A stretch of DNA of 64,000 nt from Novosphingobium sp. Lineage in GTDB: Bacteria; Pseudomonadota; Alphaproteobacteria; Sphingomonadales; Sphingomonadaceae. Of this stretch, positions 11,645 to 19,999 are shown in pieces (position 1 is the first letter of the stretch; each line of letters begins with the position of its first letter). Location: positions 3,596,001 through 3,660,000 of the forward strand of contig NZ_JBCNLP010000001.1 in NCBI RefSeq assembly GCF_039595395.1, given 5' to 3'. The translations under genes were made by a program, and so were the position numbers. The notes beneath the pieces were generated by a model that saw only the letters and a program-made list of their open reading frames with translations, did no database searches and was not told the DNA's origin.

Positions 11645-11866
11645 ATGCGAGGGCCATCGCCCTCGCGCTCCCTTTACTGTCTGCGTTGCGCCACGGGTTC
11701 GGCCTGGCGCCCAGATTGCCGCGCCGCAGGCTTTTATTCAAAGACACTGACTGCCTGCGGCGCTTCCTGTGGCGCAGGTGGAGAGTTTAAGTGCAAGGCT
11801 TCAGACACCCCTGCCCTATCGCCGGAAGACGTCATGGGAGCGCGAGGGGGTAACCCCCTCGCATCT
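11645..11866. repeat. Structured intergenic repeat, copy 1
   Basis: About 220 bp sharing near-identical sequence with 14034, 46328 and 49701, and its right-end module with 43255. The left end is a hairpin (GCGAGGGC-CATC-GCCCTCGC). The middle is an 11-bp inverted repeat (GCGCCGCAGGC at 11721-11731, GCCTGCGGCGC at 11753-11763). The right end is a perfect hairpin (GCGAGGGGG, TAA spacer, CCCCCTCGC). It lies between the convergent cysH and epimerase stops, with its right end 20 bp past the leftward stop. No ORF of substance. Confidence 0.9.
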
Positions 11867-11884
11867 TCTACTTCTCTGAAAAAC

Positions 11885-12802
11885 CTACAGCCACTCTTCC
11901 CGCCGATACCACTCGGCAGTTGAGGCCAGTCCGCTGCGCGTATCGATAGCTGGCTCCCAGATACTCGAAGGCACGCGGGCCTCGGCCGAGACCACCCAAT
12001 CGGGATGTGTCATATAACCCACGCGATCCTGAGTCAGCTTGGCCTTCGCACCGCGGAAGGTGCCATCAAGGCTGGCGCCCCAGCGCATCAAACGCTCCGA
12101 GAGTTGCAGCACCTTCGCTCGGCGCCCCATGGCGCCGCCGATGGCGCGGGCGAGATCATCATGGGCCCAGCCTTCGGGGATGCCATCGTCGGGCTCGAAA
12201 GTCTGGCTGGTGACCTCTTCACCGCCCGGCAGCAGGGCCAGCAGCAGGCGGGCAAGATCCTCGACATGAACGATGGAGGCGCGCCCTCCGGCAGGCACCG
12301 GCACCACGCCATATTTCGCCGCGCGGAAAAGTTCGAACATCTCCTTGTCGCGCGGGCCATAAATGGCGGGCGGGCGCACGATGGTCCAGTCTAGGCCGCT
12401 GGCCTTGACGATATGCTCGGCGCGGGCCTTGGAGGCGCCATAGGCCGACAGATCGGGCTCACGCGCGGAGAGCGAGGAGACGAAGATAAAGCGCGGCACA
12501 CCAGCGGCCAGCGCGGCCTCCAGCATGGTGAGCGTGCCGGTGACATTGGCGCGGGTAAACACTTCGGGATCGGGCGTGTTGACCACCCCCGCCACATGCA
12601 GCACCGCCTCGGCATCGCGCATCAGGGCGGCAAGGGCGCGGCGGTCATCGAGGTCGCCCTGCACCCAGTCGACACCCGGCATATCGGGCATGGGGCGGCG
12701 GGCCAGCGCGCGCACCTGCATGCCGCAGCGCGCGGCTTCATCCAGCACCGCTTGCCCGACAAAACCCGTGCCACCGGTCAGCGCCAGCAGGGGCGCGGTC
12801 AT
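11885..12802 (-). CDS. NAD(P)-binding epimerase/dehydratase-like (NDUFA9-type short-chain family)
   Basis: Extended SDR-like protein of 305 aa starting MTAPLLALTGGTGFVG, with the nucleotide-binding TGGTGFVG at residues 8-15. SSLSAREPDLSAYGASKARAE contains a YxxxK pair (YGASK). This matches complex-I NDUFA9-like or nucleoside-diphosphate-sugar epimerase families; the substrate is unknown. The ATG at 12802 overlaps the proB stop in an ATGA junction, so it is translationally coupled to proB. The longer upstream frame lies inside proB. The gene is followed by repeat copy 1. Confidence 0.85.
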   Translation of the reverse strand: MTAPLLALTGGTGFVGQAVLDEAARCGMQVRALARRPMPDMPGVDWVQGDLDDRRALAALMRDAEAVLHVAGVVNTPDPEVFTRANVTGTLTMLEAALAAGVPRFIFVSSLSAREPDLSAYGASKARAEHIVKASGLDWTIVRPPAIYGPRDKEMFELFRAAKYGVVPVPAGGRASIVHVEDLARLLLALLPGGEEVTSQTFEPDDGIPEGWAHDDLARAIGGAMGRRAKVLQLSERLMRWGASLDGTFRGAKAKLTQDRVGYMTHPDWVVSAEARVPSSIWEPAIDTRSGLASTAEWYRREEWL

Positions 12803-13950
12803 ACCATCACCAACTGGTCGCGATGAACGATGGCCGGGCGCGGGGCATAGCCGAGAATCGCGGCATGCTCGGCGGACTGGCGGCCCAGCAGGGAGGCGCA
12901 TTCGCCAGCGTCATATTCGCAGAGGCCATGGGCGATGACCATGCCATCCTGCGCCTTGATCGCCACGGCATCGCCGCGCTGGAACTGGCCCTCCACAGCG
13001 GTGATCCCGGCGGCGAGCAGGCTGGCGCCCTCGCCCAGAGCGCGCACGGCGCCCGCATCGACCACCAGCGTGCCTTTCAGGCGCAAACGCCCGCCCAGCC
13101 ATGCCTTGCGCGCGGCGCTGCGGGCGCGGGAGGCGCGGGGCAGGAACAAGGTGGCGATGCCCTGCTCGATCACGCGGGCGATGGGCTTGTCCTTGGTGCC
13201 ATTGCCGATGGCGAGGGCAATGCCCGCCAGCTCGGCGATCTCGGCGGCCTGCAGCTTGGAGATCATGCCCCCTGAGCCCATGCCGCTGCCCGACACCGGG
13301 CTGGCCATGGCGCGGATCTCGTCCGTCACGCCCGTCACCACCGGCAGAAGTTGCGCGCCCCGTTCGGACGGATGGCGATCGTACAGGCCATCAACGTCCG
13401 AGAGCAGCAGCACCGCATCGGCACGCGCCGCCTGAGCCACGCGGGCGGCAAGGCGGTCGTTGTCGCCAAAGCGGATTTCCTGCGTGGCGACCGAATCGTT
13501 CTCGTTGATGACCGGCACCGCGCCCGCATCGAGCAGCCGCGTCAGCGTCGCCGTGGCGTTGAGATAGCGGCGGCGGTCTTCAAGATCCTCAAGCGTCAGC
13601 AGCAGTTGCGCTGCCGTCAGCCCATGCGCGCCCAGCAGCTCGGCCCACAGGCCCGAGAGCGCGATCTGGCCCACAGCCGCCGCGGCCTGAGCATCGGCAA
13701 GGCTGCCGCGTCCGCCCTTGTCCAGTTTGAGTTTGCGCGCGCCCAGCGCAATCGCGCCCGAAGACACCACGATCACATCCTGACCGCGCTTCTTGGCCTG
13801 CGCGATCTCGGCGACCAGATCGGTCAGCCAGGCGCGGCGTGGGCCTTCCTTGTCCACCAACAGCGCCGAACCGACCTTGATCACAAGGCGGGGGCAAAGC
13901 TTGGCATCGGCCAGATCGGCCAGGCTGGAAAGGCGGGCATTCTTGGGCAT
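12799..13950 (-). CDS. proB: Glutamate 5-kinase
   Basis: Phosphorylates glutamate in the first step of proline synthesis. The 383-residue protein has the amino-acid-kinase fold (VIKVGSALLVD, VVSSGAIALGARKL, INENDSVAT, FGDNDRLAA) and a C-terminal PUA domain (about residues 285-380), the full-length bacterial form. The ATG at 13950 starts MPKNARLSS; the extra 33 codons upstream are unlike ProB. No strong Shine-Dalgarno is visible. It overlaps the epimerase gene by 4 bp. Confidence 0.94.
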   Translation of the reverse strand: MPKNARLSSLADLADAKLCPRLVIKVGSALLVDKEGPRRAWLTDLVAEIAQAKKRGQDVIVVSSGAIALGARKLKLDKGGRGSLADAQAAAAVGQIALSGLWAELLGAHGLTAAQLLLTLEDLEDRRRYLNATATLTRLLDAGAVPVINENDSVATQEIRFGDNDRLAARVAQAARADAVLLLSDVDGLYDRHPSERGAQLLPVVTGVTDEIRAMASPVSGSGMGSGGMISKLQAAEIAELAGIALAIGNGTKDKPIARVIEQGIATLFLPRASRARSAARKAWLGGRLRLKGTLVVDAGAVRALGEGASLLAAGITAVEGQFQRGDAVAIKAQDGMVIAHGLCEYDAGECASLLGRQSAEHAAILGYAPRPAIVHRDQLVMV

Positions 13951-14033
13951 GGGGCCGCTTAGGGGAAAGAGAGTGTGGGGGAAAGGGGCTTGTGGGCAGC
14001 GAAAAAGGTGAAGGGAGAGAAAGTTAAGGGGAA

Positions 14034-14251
14034 ATGCGAGGGTCATCACCCTCGCGCTCCCTTTACTGTCCGCGTTGCGCCACGGGTTCGGCCTTGCGCT
14101 CAGCTTGCCGCGCCGCAGGCCTTCATTCCATGATTAGCACTGCCTGCGGCGCTTTATGTCGCGCAGGTGGATAGGTGGGGCGCACACGGCAGGTCATCCC
14201 TGCACTATCGCCGGAAGACGTTATGGGAGCGCGAGGGGGTAACCCCCTCGC
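14034..14251. repeat. Structured intergenic repeat, copy 2
   Basis: Second full-length copy, same orientation as copy 1. The left hairpin reads GCGAGGGT-CATC-ACCCTCGC: compared with copy 1 the C-G pair next to the loop has become T-A, a compensatory change. The central GCCGCAGGC / GCCTGCGGC arms and the right GCGAGGGGG / CCCCCTCGC hairpin are intact. The right end lies 10 bp past the lysA stop. The rest of the proB-lysA gap (13951-14033) shows nothing else. Confidence 0.9.
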
Positions 14252-14260
14252 TTTTCTATC

Positions 14261-15520
14261 TTACTTCAACCACTCCGGCACATCTTCCGCCGCCAGAATC
14301 GTGGCAGGATCGATACGCTTGGCCACGACGGCCCACTTGTCGCCCTCGACCATCACCTCGGGCACCAGCGCGCGGCTGTTGTAGGTGTTGGCCATGGTGG
14401 CGCCGTAAGCTCCAGCGGTGCGGAACACGGCGAGGTCACCGGCCTTCACCGTGTCGATCTGGCGGCCCATGGCGAAGGTGTCCGAGGATTCGCAGATAGG
14501 CCCCACGATGTTCGCGGTGAAGGTGCCGCCATCGGGCTTCACGGCCAGGAAATCGTGCCATGCGCCGTACAGCGCCGGGCGGGCGAGGTCGTTCATGGCG
14601 GCGTCCACCACCACGAAGGGGGCGGTGATGCCCTCCTTCACGCGGACGACGCGGGTGATCAGAACGCCCGAGTTGCCCGCGATGATGCGGCCCGGCTCGA
14701 ACATCAGGGTGACGCCCCAGTCGGCGGTGACGCCCGCGATCATGGCGGCGTATTGCTGCGGGCTGGGGAAGCTGTCGCCGGGCTTGTAGGGCACGCCGAC
14801 GCCGCCGCCCAGATCCATATGGGTGATGGTGTCGCCCTGGGCGCGGATGGCGCGCATCAGTTCACCCATCTTGGTGAAGGCGTCCTCCAGCGGTTCGAGG
14901 CGCGAGAGCTGGCTGCCGATATGCACGGCAAGACCGCGCATCTTCAGGCCCGGCAGCGCCGACAGACGGCCATAGATCCCGGCGGCGCGATCATAGGCCA
15001 CGCCGAACTTGTTCTCGGCCATGCCGGTGGAGATCTTGGCGTGAGTGCCTGCATCCACATCCGGGTTCACGCGTAGCGCAGCGCTGGCGGTCAGGCCCAG
15101 AGCGGCGGCGATTTCGGCCAGCTCGACGCCCTCTTCCTCGGATTCGAGGTTGAATTGGCCGATGCCCGCCTTCAGCGCGCGGGTCAGTTCATCGGCGGTC
15201 TTGCCCACGCCGGAGAAGACGACATGCTCGGGGGCGATGCCGGCCTTCAGCGCGCGGTCCATCTCGCCGGCGGAGACCACATCGGCGCCATAGCCCTCGC
15301 TGGCCAGCAGGCGCAGCACGGCGAGGTTGGGGTTGGCCTTCACCGCGAAAGCGATGTGGACCGAGGGCAGGATCGAGAGCGCCTCGGCAAAGACACGGGC
15401 GTGGCGGCGCAGCGTGGCGCTGGAATAGACGTAGCAGGGCGTGCCCACGGCTTCCGCGACATCGGAAAGGGCGACATCCTCGGCATGGAGAATGCCGGTC
15501 TGATAAGAGAAATGGTCCAT
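14261..15520 (-). CDS. lysA: Diaminopimelate decarboxylase
   Basis: Final step of lysine synthesis: decarboxylates meso-diaminopimelate with PLP. The 419-residue alanine-racemase-fold enzyme has the cofactor lysine K61 in AFAVKANPN, the phosphate-binding DLGGGVGVPY, and the GPICESSD motif that supplies the active-site Cys from the partner subunit. The length matches the family. A small lipoprotein gene and argH lie upstream in the same direction, a common alphaproteobacterial order. Repeat copy 2 follows the stop. Confidence 0.96.
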   Translation of the reverse strand: MDHFSYQTGILHAEDVALSDVAEAVGTPCYVYSSATLRRHARVFAEALSILPSVHIAFAVKANPNLAVLRLLASEGYGADVVSAGEMDRALKAGIAPEHVVFSGVGKTADELTRALKAGIGQFNLESEEEGVELAEIAAALGLTASAALRVNPDVDAGTHAKISTGMAENKFGVAYDRAAGIYGRLSALPGLKMRGLAVHIGSQLSRLEPLEDAFTKMGELMRAIRAQGDTITHMDLGGGVGVPYKPGDSFPSPQQYAAMIAGVTADWGVTLMFEPGRIIAGNSGVLITRVVRVKEGITAPFVVVDAAMNDLARPALYGAWHDFLAVKPDGGTFTANIVGPICESSDTFAMGRQIDTVKAGDLAVFRTAGAYGATMANTYNSRALVPEVMVEGDKWAVVAKRIDPATILAAEDVPEWLK

Positions 15521-15580
15521 CGGTCAGGATCTTCCTGAAATTTGTTTAAAAGGGTCCGCCGCCCGGACAGTCAGGCCCGC

Positions 15581-15847
15581 TCAGGGGTGCACATCTTCCT
15601 TGGGCGGCAGATCGAAGGGATCGTCGGAACGCGGCTCGCTGCGCGTATGCAGTTCGACATTGCGATCGGGCCGGTTCTGCGAGGTGTTCTTCAGCAGCTC
15701 GTTCGCATTGGACTGATAGGGGCGGCCGTAAGGGGCGACCGGCAGATGGTGCCCCTGCCGGGGTTTAAGCTCTGCCATCTGACCGCAGCCCGACAGGGCG
15801 GCAAGGCTTGCCACCAGCAGGATCGGGCGAAGGACGGTCAGACGCAT
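15581..15847 (-). CDS. Small lipoprotein between argH and lysA
   Basis: An 88-residue protein starting MRLTVLRPILLVASLAAL with lipobox LSGC at about residues 18-21, so it is predicted to be lipidated and anchored in the envelope. AGGAAAG lies about 4 bp before ATG 15847 and supports that start over the longer frame. The mature part is short, Pro-rich and without known domain. Small lipoproteins at this locus in other proteobacteria (YifL/LptM) help the LPS translocon. Position makes that possible here, but the sequence beyond the lipobox does not prove it. Confidence 0.75.
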   Translation of the reverse strand: MRLTVLRPILLVASLAALSGCGQMAELKPRQGHHLPVAPYGRPYQSNANELLKNTSQNRPDRNVELHTRSEPRSDDPFDLPPKEDVHP

Positions 15848-15875
15848 GGGCTTTCCTTTCGCTTTTGCGCAGACT

Positions 15876-17315
15876 TTAGAGGCCAAGAGCCGTGCGGGCC
15901 TGGACGACGCGCTTCTCTACCTCAACCGGGGCGGTTCCGCCATGGCTGGCGCGCGAGGCCACCGAAGCCTCGACCGAGAGCGCCGGGAAGACGCCTTCAT
16001 CGATGCGCGGATCGATGGCCTGCAGTTCCGCAAGGCTGAGCTGGTCGAGCGCAACGCCCTTGGTTTCGGCCAGCTTCACGGCGGCGCCGGTGATGTGATG
16101 GGCCTCACGGAAAGGGATGTTGGCCTGACGGACCAGCCAGTCGGCCAGATCGGTGGCGGTGGCATAGCCCAGTTCCGCCGCCTTGCGCATGCGGTCGGTG
16201 CGGAACTTGGTGCTTTCCACCATGCCGGTCATGGCGGCGAGGCACAGGGTGAGCAGGCTGGCGGCCTCGAAGACCGGCGGCTTGTCGTCCTGCATATCCT
16301 TGGAATAGGCGAGCGGCAGGCCCTTCATGGTGATCATCAGGCTGGTGAGGCTGCCGATGATGCGCCCGCTGTGGCCGCGCACCAGCTCGGCGGCGTCGGG
16401 GTTCTTCTTCTGCGGCATGATGCTGCTGCCGGTGGACAGCGAATCAGGCAGGGTGACAAAGCCGAAGGGCTGCGAGGCCCAGATGATGAACTCCTCGGCC
16501 AGGCGCGAGAGATGCAGCGCGGCCTGAGCCGCCGCCATCAGATAATCCAACGCGAAATCGCGGTCCGAGACCGAATCGAGGCTGTTGTCGGTGGGGCTGT
16601 CGAAACCCAGCGCCGAAGCCGTGGCGAAACGGTCGATGGGGAAGCCCGTGCCCGCCAGTGCCGCGCTGCCCAGCGGCGAGCGGTTCATGCGCGCACGCGC
16701 ATCGGCAAAGCGCGAAACGTCGCGGCTGGCCATCTCGTAATAGGCCATCAGATGGTGGCCCAGCGTGACGGGCTGCGCGGTCTGCAGATGGGTGAAGCCG
16801 GGCATGATGCTGTGGGCATGTTCGCCAGCCCGCGTCACCAGCGCCTTTTGCAGGGCATTGAGGCCGACCAGAGCGCTGTCACAGGCATCACGCACCCAGA
16901 GACGGAAATCGGTCGCCACCTGATCGTTGCGGCTGCGCGCGGTGTGCAGGCGCCCGGCCACCGGGCCGACCAGCTCGGCCAGGCGGCTTTCAGTGGTCAT
17001 ATGAATGTCTTCAAGGTCCCAGTTTTCCGGGACGCCGTTCACCGCATATTCCTCGGCGACCTTGTCCAGACCCTGCGCAATCGTGGCGGCATCTTCAGCC
17101 GAAACAATGCCCTGAGCGCCCAGCATCGCGACATGCGCCTTGCTGGCGGCAATATCCTGCTTCCACAGGGCCTTGTCGAAAGGGATCGAGGCGTTAATCT
17201 CACGCATGATTGCCGCGGGCCCTTCGGCGAAGCGCCCGCCCCACATCTGGTTGGAGCCTGCCTTGCTGTCTTGCCCTTCACTCACGCGCGTCGTCCTCGG
17301 ATCTATGCTGGTCAT
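15876..17315 (-). CDS. argH: Argininosuccinate lyase
   Basis: Splits argininosuccinate to arginine and fumarate. It carries the fumarase/aspartase superfamily signature GSSIMPQKKNPD and the N-terminal MWGGRFAEGP. The start is uncertain: ATG 17315 gives 479 aa with an unconserved 23-residue leader, while ATG 17246 begins exactly at MWGGRF. Neither has a clear ribosome site. With either start the 5' end overlaps, or nearly touches, the divergent TlpA-like gene. It precedes the lipoprotein and lysA genes by 28 bp. Confidence 0.94.
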   Translation of the reverse strand: MTSIDPRTTRVSEGQDSKAGSNQMWGGRFAEGPAAIMREINASIPFDKALWKQDIAASKAHVAMLGAQGIVSAEDAATIAQGLDKVAEEYAVNGVPENWDLEDIHMTTESRLAELVGPVAGRLHTARSRNDQVATDFRLWVRDACDSALVGLNALQKALVTRAGEHAHSIMPGFTHLQTAQPVTLGHHLMAYYEMASRDVSRFADARARMNRSPLGSAALAGTGFPIDRFATASALGFDSPTDNSLDSVSDRDFALDYLMAAAQAALHLSRLAEEFIIWASQPFGFVTLPDSLSTGSSIMPQKKNPDAAELVRGHSGRIIGSLTSLMITMKGLPLAYSKDMQDDKPPVFEAASLLTLCLAAMTGMVESTKFRTDRMRKAAELGYATATDLADWLVRQANIPFREAHHITGAAVKLAETKGVALDQLSLAELQAIDPRIDEGVFPALSVEASVASRASHGGTAPVEVEKRVVQARTALGL

Positions 17316-17877
17316 GCCGTTACTTGGCGGCTGCGATAGGCAAAGCGGCGCTGCGACGCAACAGGCGGAGTCGGTCTCCCCGGCCAATTCATCGCCCAAT
17401 TCGGCAGAAGCCGCCCCGGCAAGCGGTTTCGACCGCACCCATCGCGGCACCCCCATCCCGGATCTCACGGTCAGCGGGCTGGACGGCAAGCCTGTGGCGC
17501 TGGCTTCGCTCAAGGGCAAGCCGCTGCTGGTCAATCTCTGGGCGACATGGTGCGCGCCCTGCGTCGCTGAACTGCCCACGCTGGACAAGCTGGCCGGTGA
17601 CAAGGCGGCTTCGCTGCGCGTGGTTGAAATCTCTCAGGACAGCGGCGAGGATGGCTCCGCCGCCACCAAGGTCAAGGCCTTCTGGGAGCGCAAGAACCTG
17701 ACCCATCTCTCGACGCTGATCGACCCCAAGGGCGAGGCCTCGACCAAATACGCCGCCACCACCCTGCCCACCACCGTCTATTACGATGCGCAGGGGCGCG
17801 AGGTGTGGCGCCTTGTCGGCGGCCATGACTGGTCGAGCGCCGAAACCGCCAAGCTGCTCGCAGAAACGGCCGGCTGA
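17305..17877 (+). CDS. TlpA/ResA-like thioredoxin-fold lipoprotein
   Basis: Periplasmic thiol-disulfide oxidoreductase of about 190 aa. It has the redox motif WCAPC in LWATWCAPCVAELP, and the cis-Pro loop TLPTTV. The N terminus has a lipobox-like PLLGGC, so it may be membrane-anchored. From ATG 17305 the signal has no positive residue. A TTG at 17263 would add a segment with an Arg and a better signal peptide, so the true start may lie there, overlapping argH divergently. ResA/TlpA relatives reduce apocytochrome c cysteines; the specific partner here is unknown. Confidence 0.85.
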   Translation: MLVMPLLGGCDRQSGAATQQAESVSPANSSPNSAEAAPASGFDRTHRGTPIPDLTVSGLDGKPVALASLKGKPLLVNLWATWCAPCVAELPTLDKLAGDKAASLRVVEISQDSGEDGSAATKVKAFWERKNLTHLSTLIDPKGEASTKYAATTLPTTVYYDAQGREVWRLVGGHDWSSAETAKLLAETAG

Positions 17878-18032
17878 CCTCCGCGCGAAACCCCGCCCGC
17901 CCTTCCGGCCAACCGGTGAGCGGGTGACACCATGCAAATGCTCTTTACGTCCCCCGCCGCTGCTGTAGGACGGGCAGCGGATGATTGCCGGTCTGCATGT
18001 TCAGGACGGGCGCCTTTTGAGAAAGACCACCG

Positions 18033-19463
18033 ATGCACGACATGTCTCGCCTGACGACCGGGATCAGTGGGCTGGATCAGATTCTGGCGGGCGGCTTTAT
18101 CGCGGGCGCCTCCTACATCATCCAGGGCCAGCCGGGCGCGGGCAAGACGATCCTGTCGAACCAGATCGCCTTCAGCCATCTTCGCGACGGCGGCAAGGTG
18201 CTCTATGTCACGCTGCTGGCCGAAAGCCATGAGCGGCTGTTCCAGGCCCTCGACGTGCTCGACTTCTTCGACCGGTCCAAGCTGGGCAATGACATCACCT
18301 ATGTCAGCGTCTTCCAGACCCTGCGCGACGAAGGGCTGGACGCGGTGGTCAAGCTGCTGCGCCGCGAAACCAAGCGGCAGGGCGCCACCCTGCTGGTCTT
18401 CGACGGGCTGCTCAACGCCCGCGACCGCGCCGAGACCGATTTCGACGTGAAGACCTTTGTGGCCGAAATTCAGGGTCAGGCGGCGTTCGTGGGCTGCAGC
18501 GTGCTGTTCCTCACCAGCTCCAGCGTGAAGGAGATCAGCCCCGAGCATACGATGGTCGACGGCGTGGTCGAACTGACCGATACGCTGGCGGGCGTGCGCT
18601 CCTTGCGGCAGATCCAGATCCGCAAGTCGCGCGGCAGCAAGGCGATCGGCGGGCTTCACGAATTCGAGATCAGCGATAGTGGCATCACCGTCTATCCCCG
18701 GCTGGAGGCGCTGGCCGATCCCGCCATCGCTTCGCTGGAACCCGCCACGGGCCGGGTCGGCTCGGGCCTTGGCGAGCTGGACACGCTGCTGGGCGGCGGT
18801 ATTCCGCGCGGCTCGGTCACGCTGATCGCCGGGCCAACCGGTGGCGGCAAGACCACGCTGGGCCTGCACTTCCTCTCGCAGTCCAGCGTCGAGGAACCGG
18901 GATTGCATTTCGGCTTCTTCGAGACGCCGCATCGCCTCTATGCCAAGGCACGTTCGCTGGGCATCGCCCTGCCCTCCAGCGGTAGCCCCGAACTGACGCT
19001 GCACTGGACCTCTCTGTCGGACAACATCCTCGACAAGCTGGGCGATCAGTTGCTGGGTCAGGTGCAGAAGCTGGGGGTCAAGCGCCTGTTTATCGACGGC
19101 TTCGGCGGTTTCGAGCGCGCCGCGCATCACCGCCCTCGCCTGATCGAATTTTTCGCCAGCCTGGTGGATCGCTTGCGCGCGCTCGGCGTTACAACATTGG
19201 CGACCTGGGAAATCCGCGAAATCGTGGGAACCGATGTCACCGCGCCGGCACGGGATCTGTCAGCCATTCTGGATAACATGATCCTTCTGCGCCAGGTCGA
19301 GGAGGACCATCGCCTTGTCAGGTCGATCTCAGTCCAGAAAGTCAGGGACGGGAACTTCGATTCCGCCGCTCACCTCATCGACTTTGCCGAAGGGGGGCTG
19401 GCGATCGGGGCCTCGCTGCATCATGAGCTGGCCGCCTCCTCCGTTGATCCGATCGACGGCTGA
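18033..19463 (+). CDS. KaiC-like double-domain ATPase
   Basis: A 476-residue protein with two RecA/KaiC-type domains. The first has Walker A GQPGAGKT near residue 37 and begins RLTTGISGLDQILAGG, the typical KaiC opening. The second begins GLGELDTLLGGGIPRGS with Walker A GPTGGGKTT near residue 271. No KaiA or KaiB is visible, and such KaiC homologues in non-cyanobacteria usually serve in signalling rather than a clock. A single-domain receiver protein is encoded 31 bp downstream, suggesting a two-protein signalling unit. GAGAAAG precedes ATG 18033; ATG 18042 is an alternative. Confidence 0.88.
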   Translation: MHDMSRLTTGISGLDQILAGGFIAGASYIIQGQPGAGKTILSNQIAFSHLRDGGKVLYVTLLAESHERLFQALDVLDFFDRSKLGNDITYVSVFQTLRDEGLDAVVKLLRRETKRQGATLLVFDGLLNARDRAETDFDVKTFVAEIQGQAAFVGCSVLFLTSSSVKEISPEHTMVDGVVELTDTLAGVRSLRQIQIRKSRGSKAIGGLHEFEISDSGITVYPRLEALADPAIASLEPATGRVGSGLGELDTLLGGGIPRGSVTLIAGPTGGGKTTLGLHFLSQSSVEEPGLHFGFFETPHRLYAKARSLGIALPSSGSPELTLHWTSLSDNILDKLGDQLLGQVQKLGVKRLFIDGFGGFERAAHHRPRLIEFFASLVDRLRALGVTTLATWEIREIVGTDVTAPARDLSAILDNMILLRQVEEDHRLVRSISVQKVRDGNFDSAAHLIDFAEGGLAIGASLHHELAASSVDPIDG

Positions 19464-19494
19464 AGCGCCGTGACCGGACGGAGGTGCCCCTGAC

Positions 19495-19860
19495 ATGGCG
19501 CTGATCCTTGTCGCCGATGACGAATATTTCCTCGCGGTCATGCTGGCCGACATGCTCGAGGACGAAGGGCATGAGGTGCAGACCGCGCCCAATGGGCAGG
19601 CCGCGCTTGCCCTGATGCGGCAGGCCAGGCCCGCGCTGCTCATCACCGATTTCATGATGCCGATCATGACCGGACTGGAGCTGGCCGAGGCGATGCATGC
19701 CGATGCCGCTCTGGCCGACATCCCGATCATTCTGGTGAGCGGCGCGCAAGGCGGCATCGCCCGCGAAAAGCCCGAGCTGTTCCAGGCGGTGTTCGACAAG
19801 CCTTATCAGCGCGACGGCCTGCTGGCCGAGGTGGAGCGCATGCTGAACGGGCAAGGCTAA
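19495..19860 (+). CDS. CheY-like response regulator receiver
   Basis: Stand-alone receiver domain of 121 aa without output domain. The acidic pair is D8-D9 (VADDE), the phosphoacceptor is D52 in LLITDFMMP, and the conserved Lys is in VFDKPY near the end. There is no histidine kinase next to it. It follows the KaiC-like ATPase gene closely in the same direction, so the two probably act together or the receiver regulates the ATPase. GGAGG lies upstream of ATG 19495. Confidence 0.92.
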   Translation: MALILVADDEYFLAVMLADMLEDEGHEVQTAPNGQAALALMRQARPALLITDFMMPIMTGLELAEAMHADAALADIPIILVSGAQGGIAREKPELFQAVFDKPYQRDGLLAEVERMLNGQG

Positions 19861-19999
19861 GCGAGCAGGCGATCCAGCCTGCAATCGTAAAATCGGGGCA
19901 AAAATCGCGCCGGGCATGAACACGGATTGTCACGTCTCACGACGCGTTCCATAGTGGTTCATCGCCCTTTTGCTCCCCCCTTTCAAAGGCGTTTCATTC

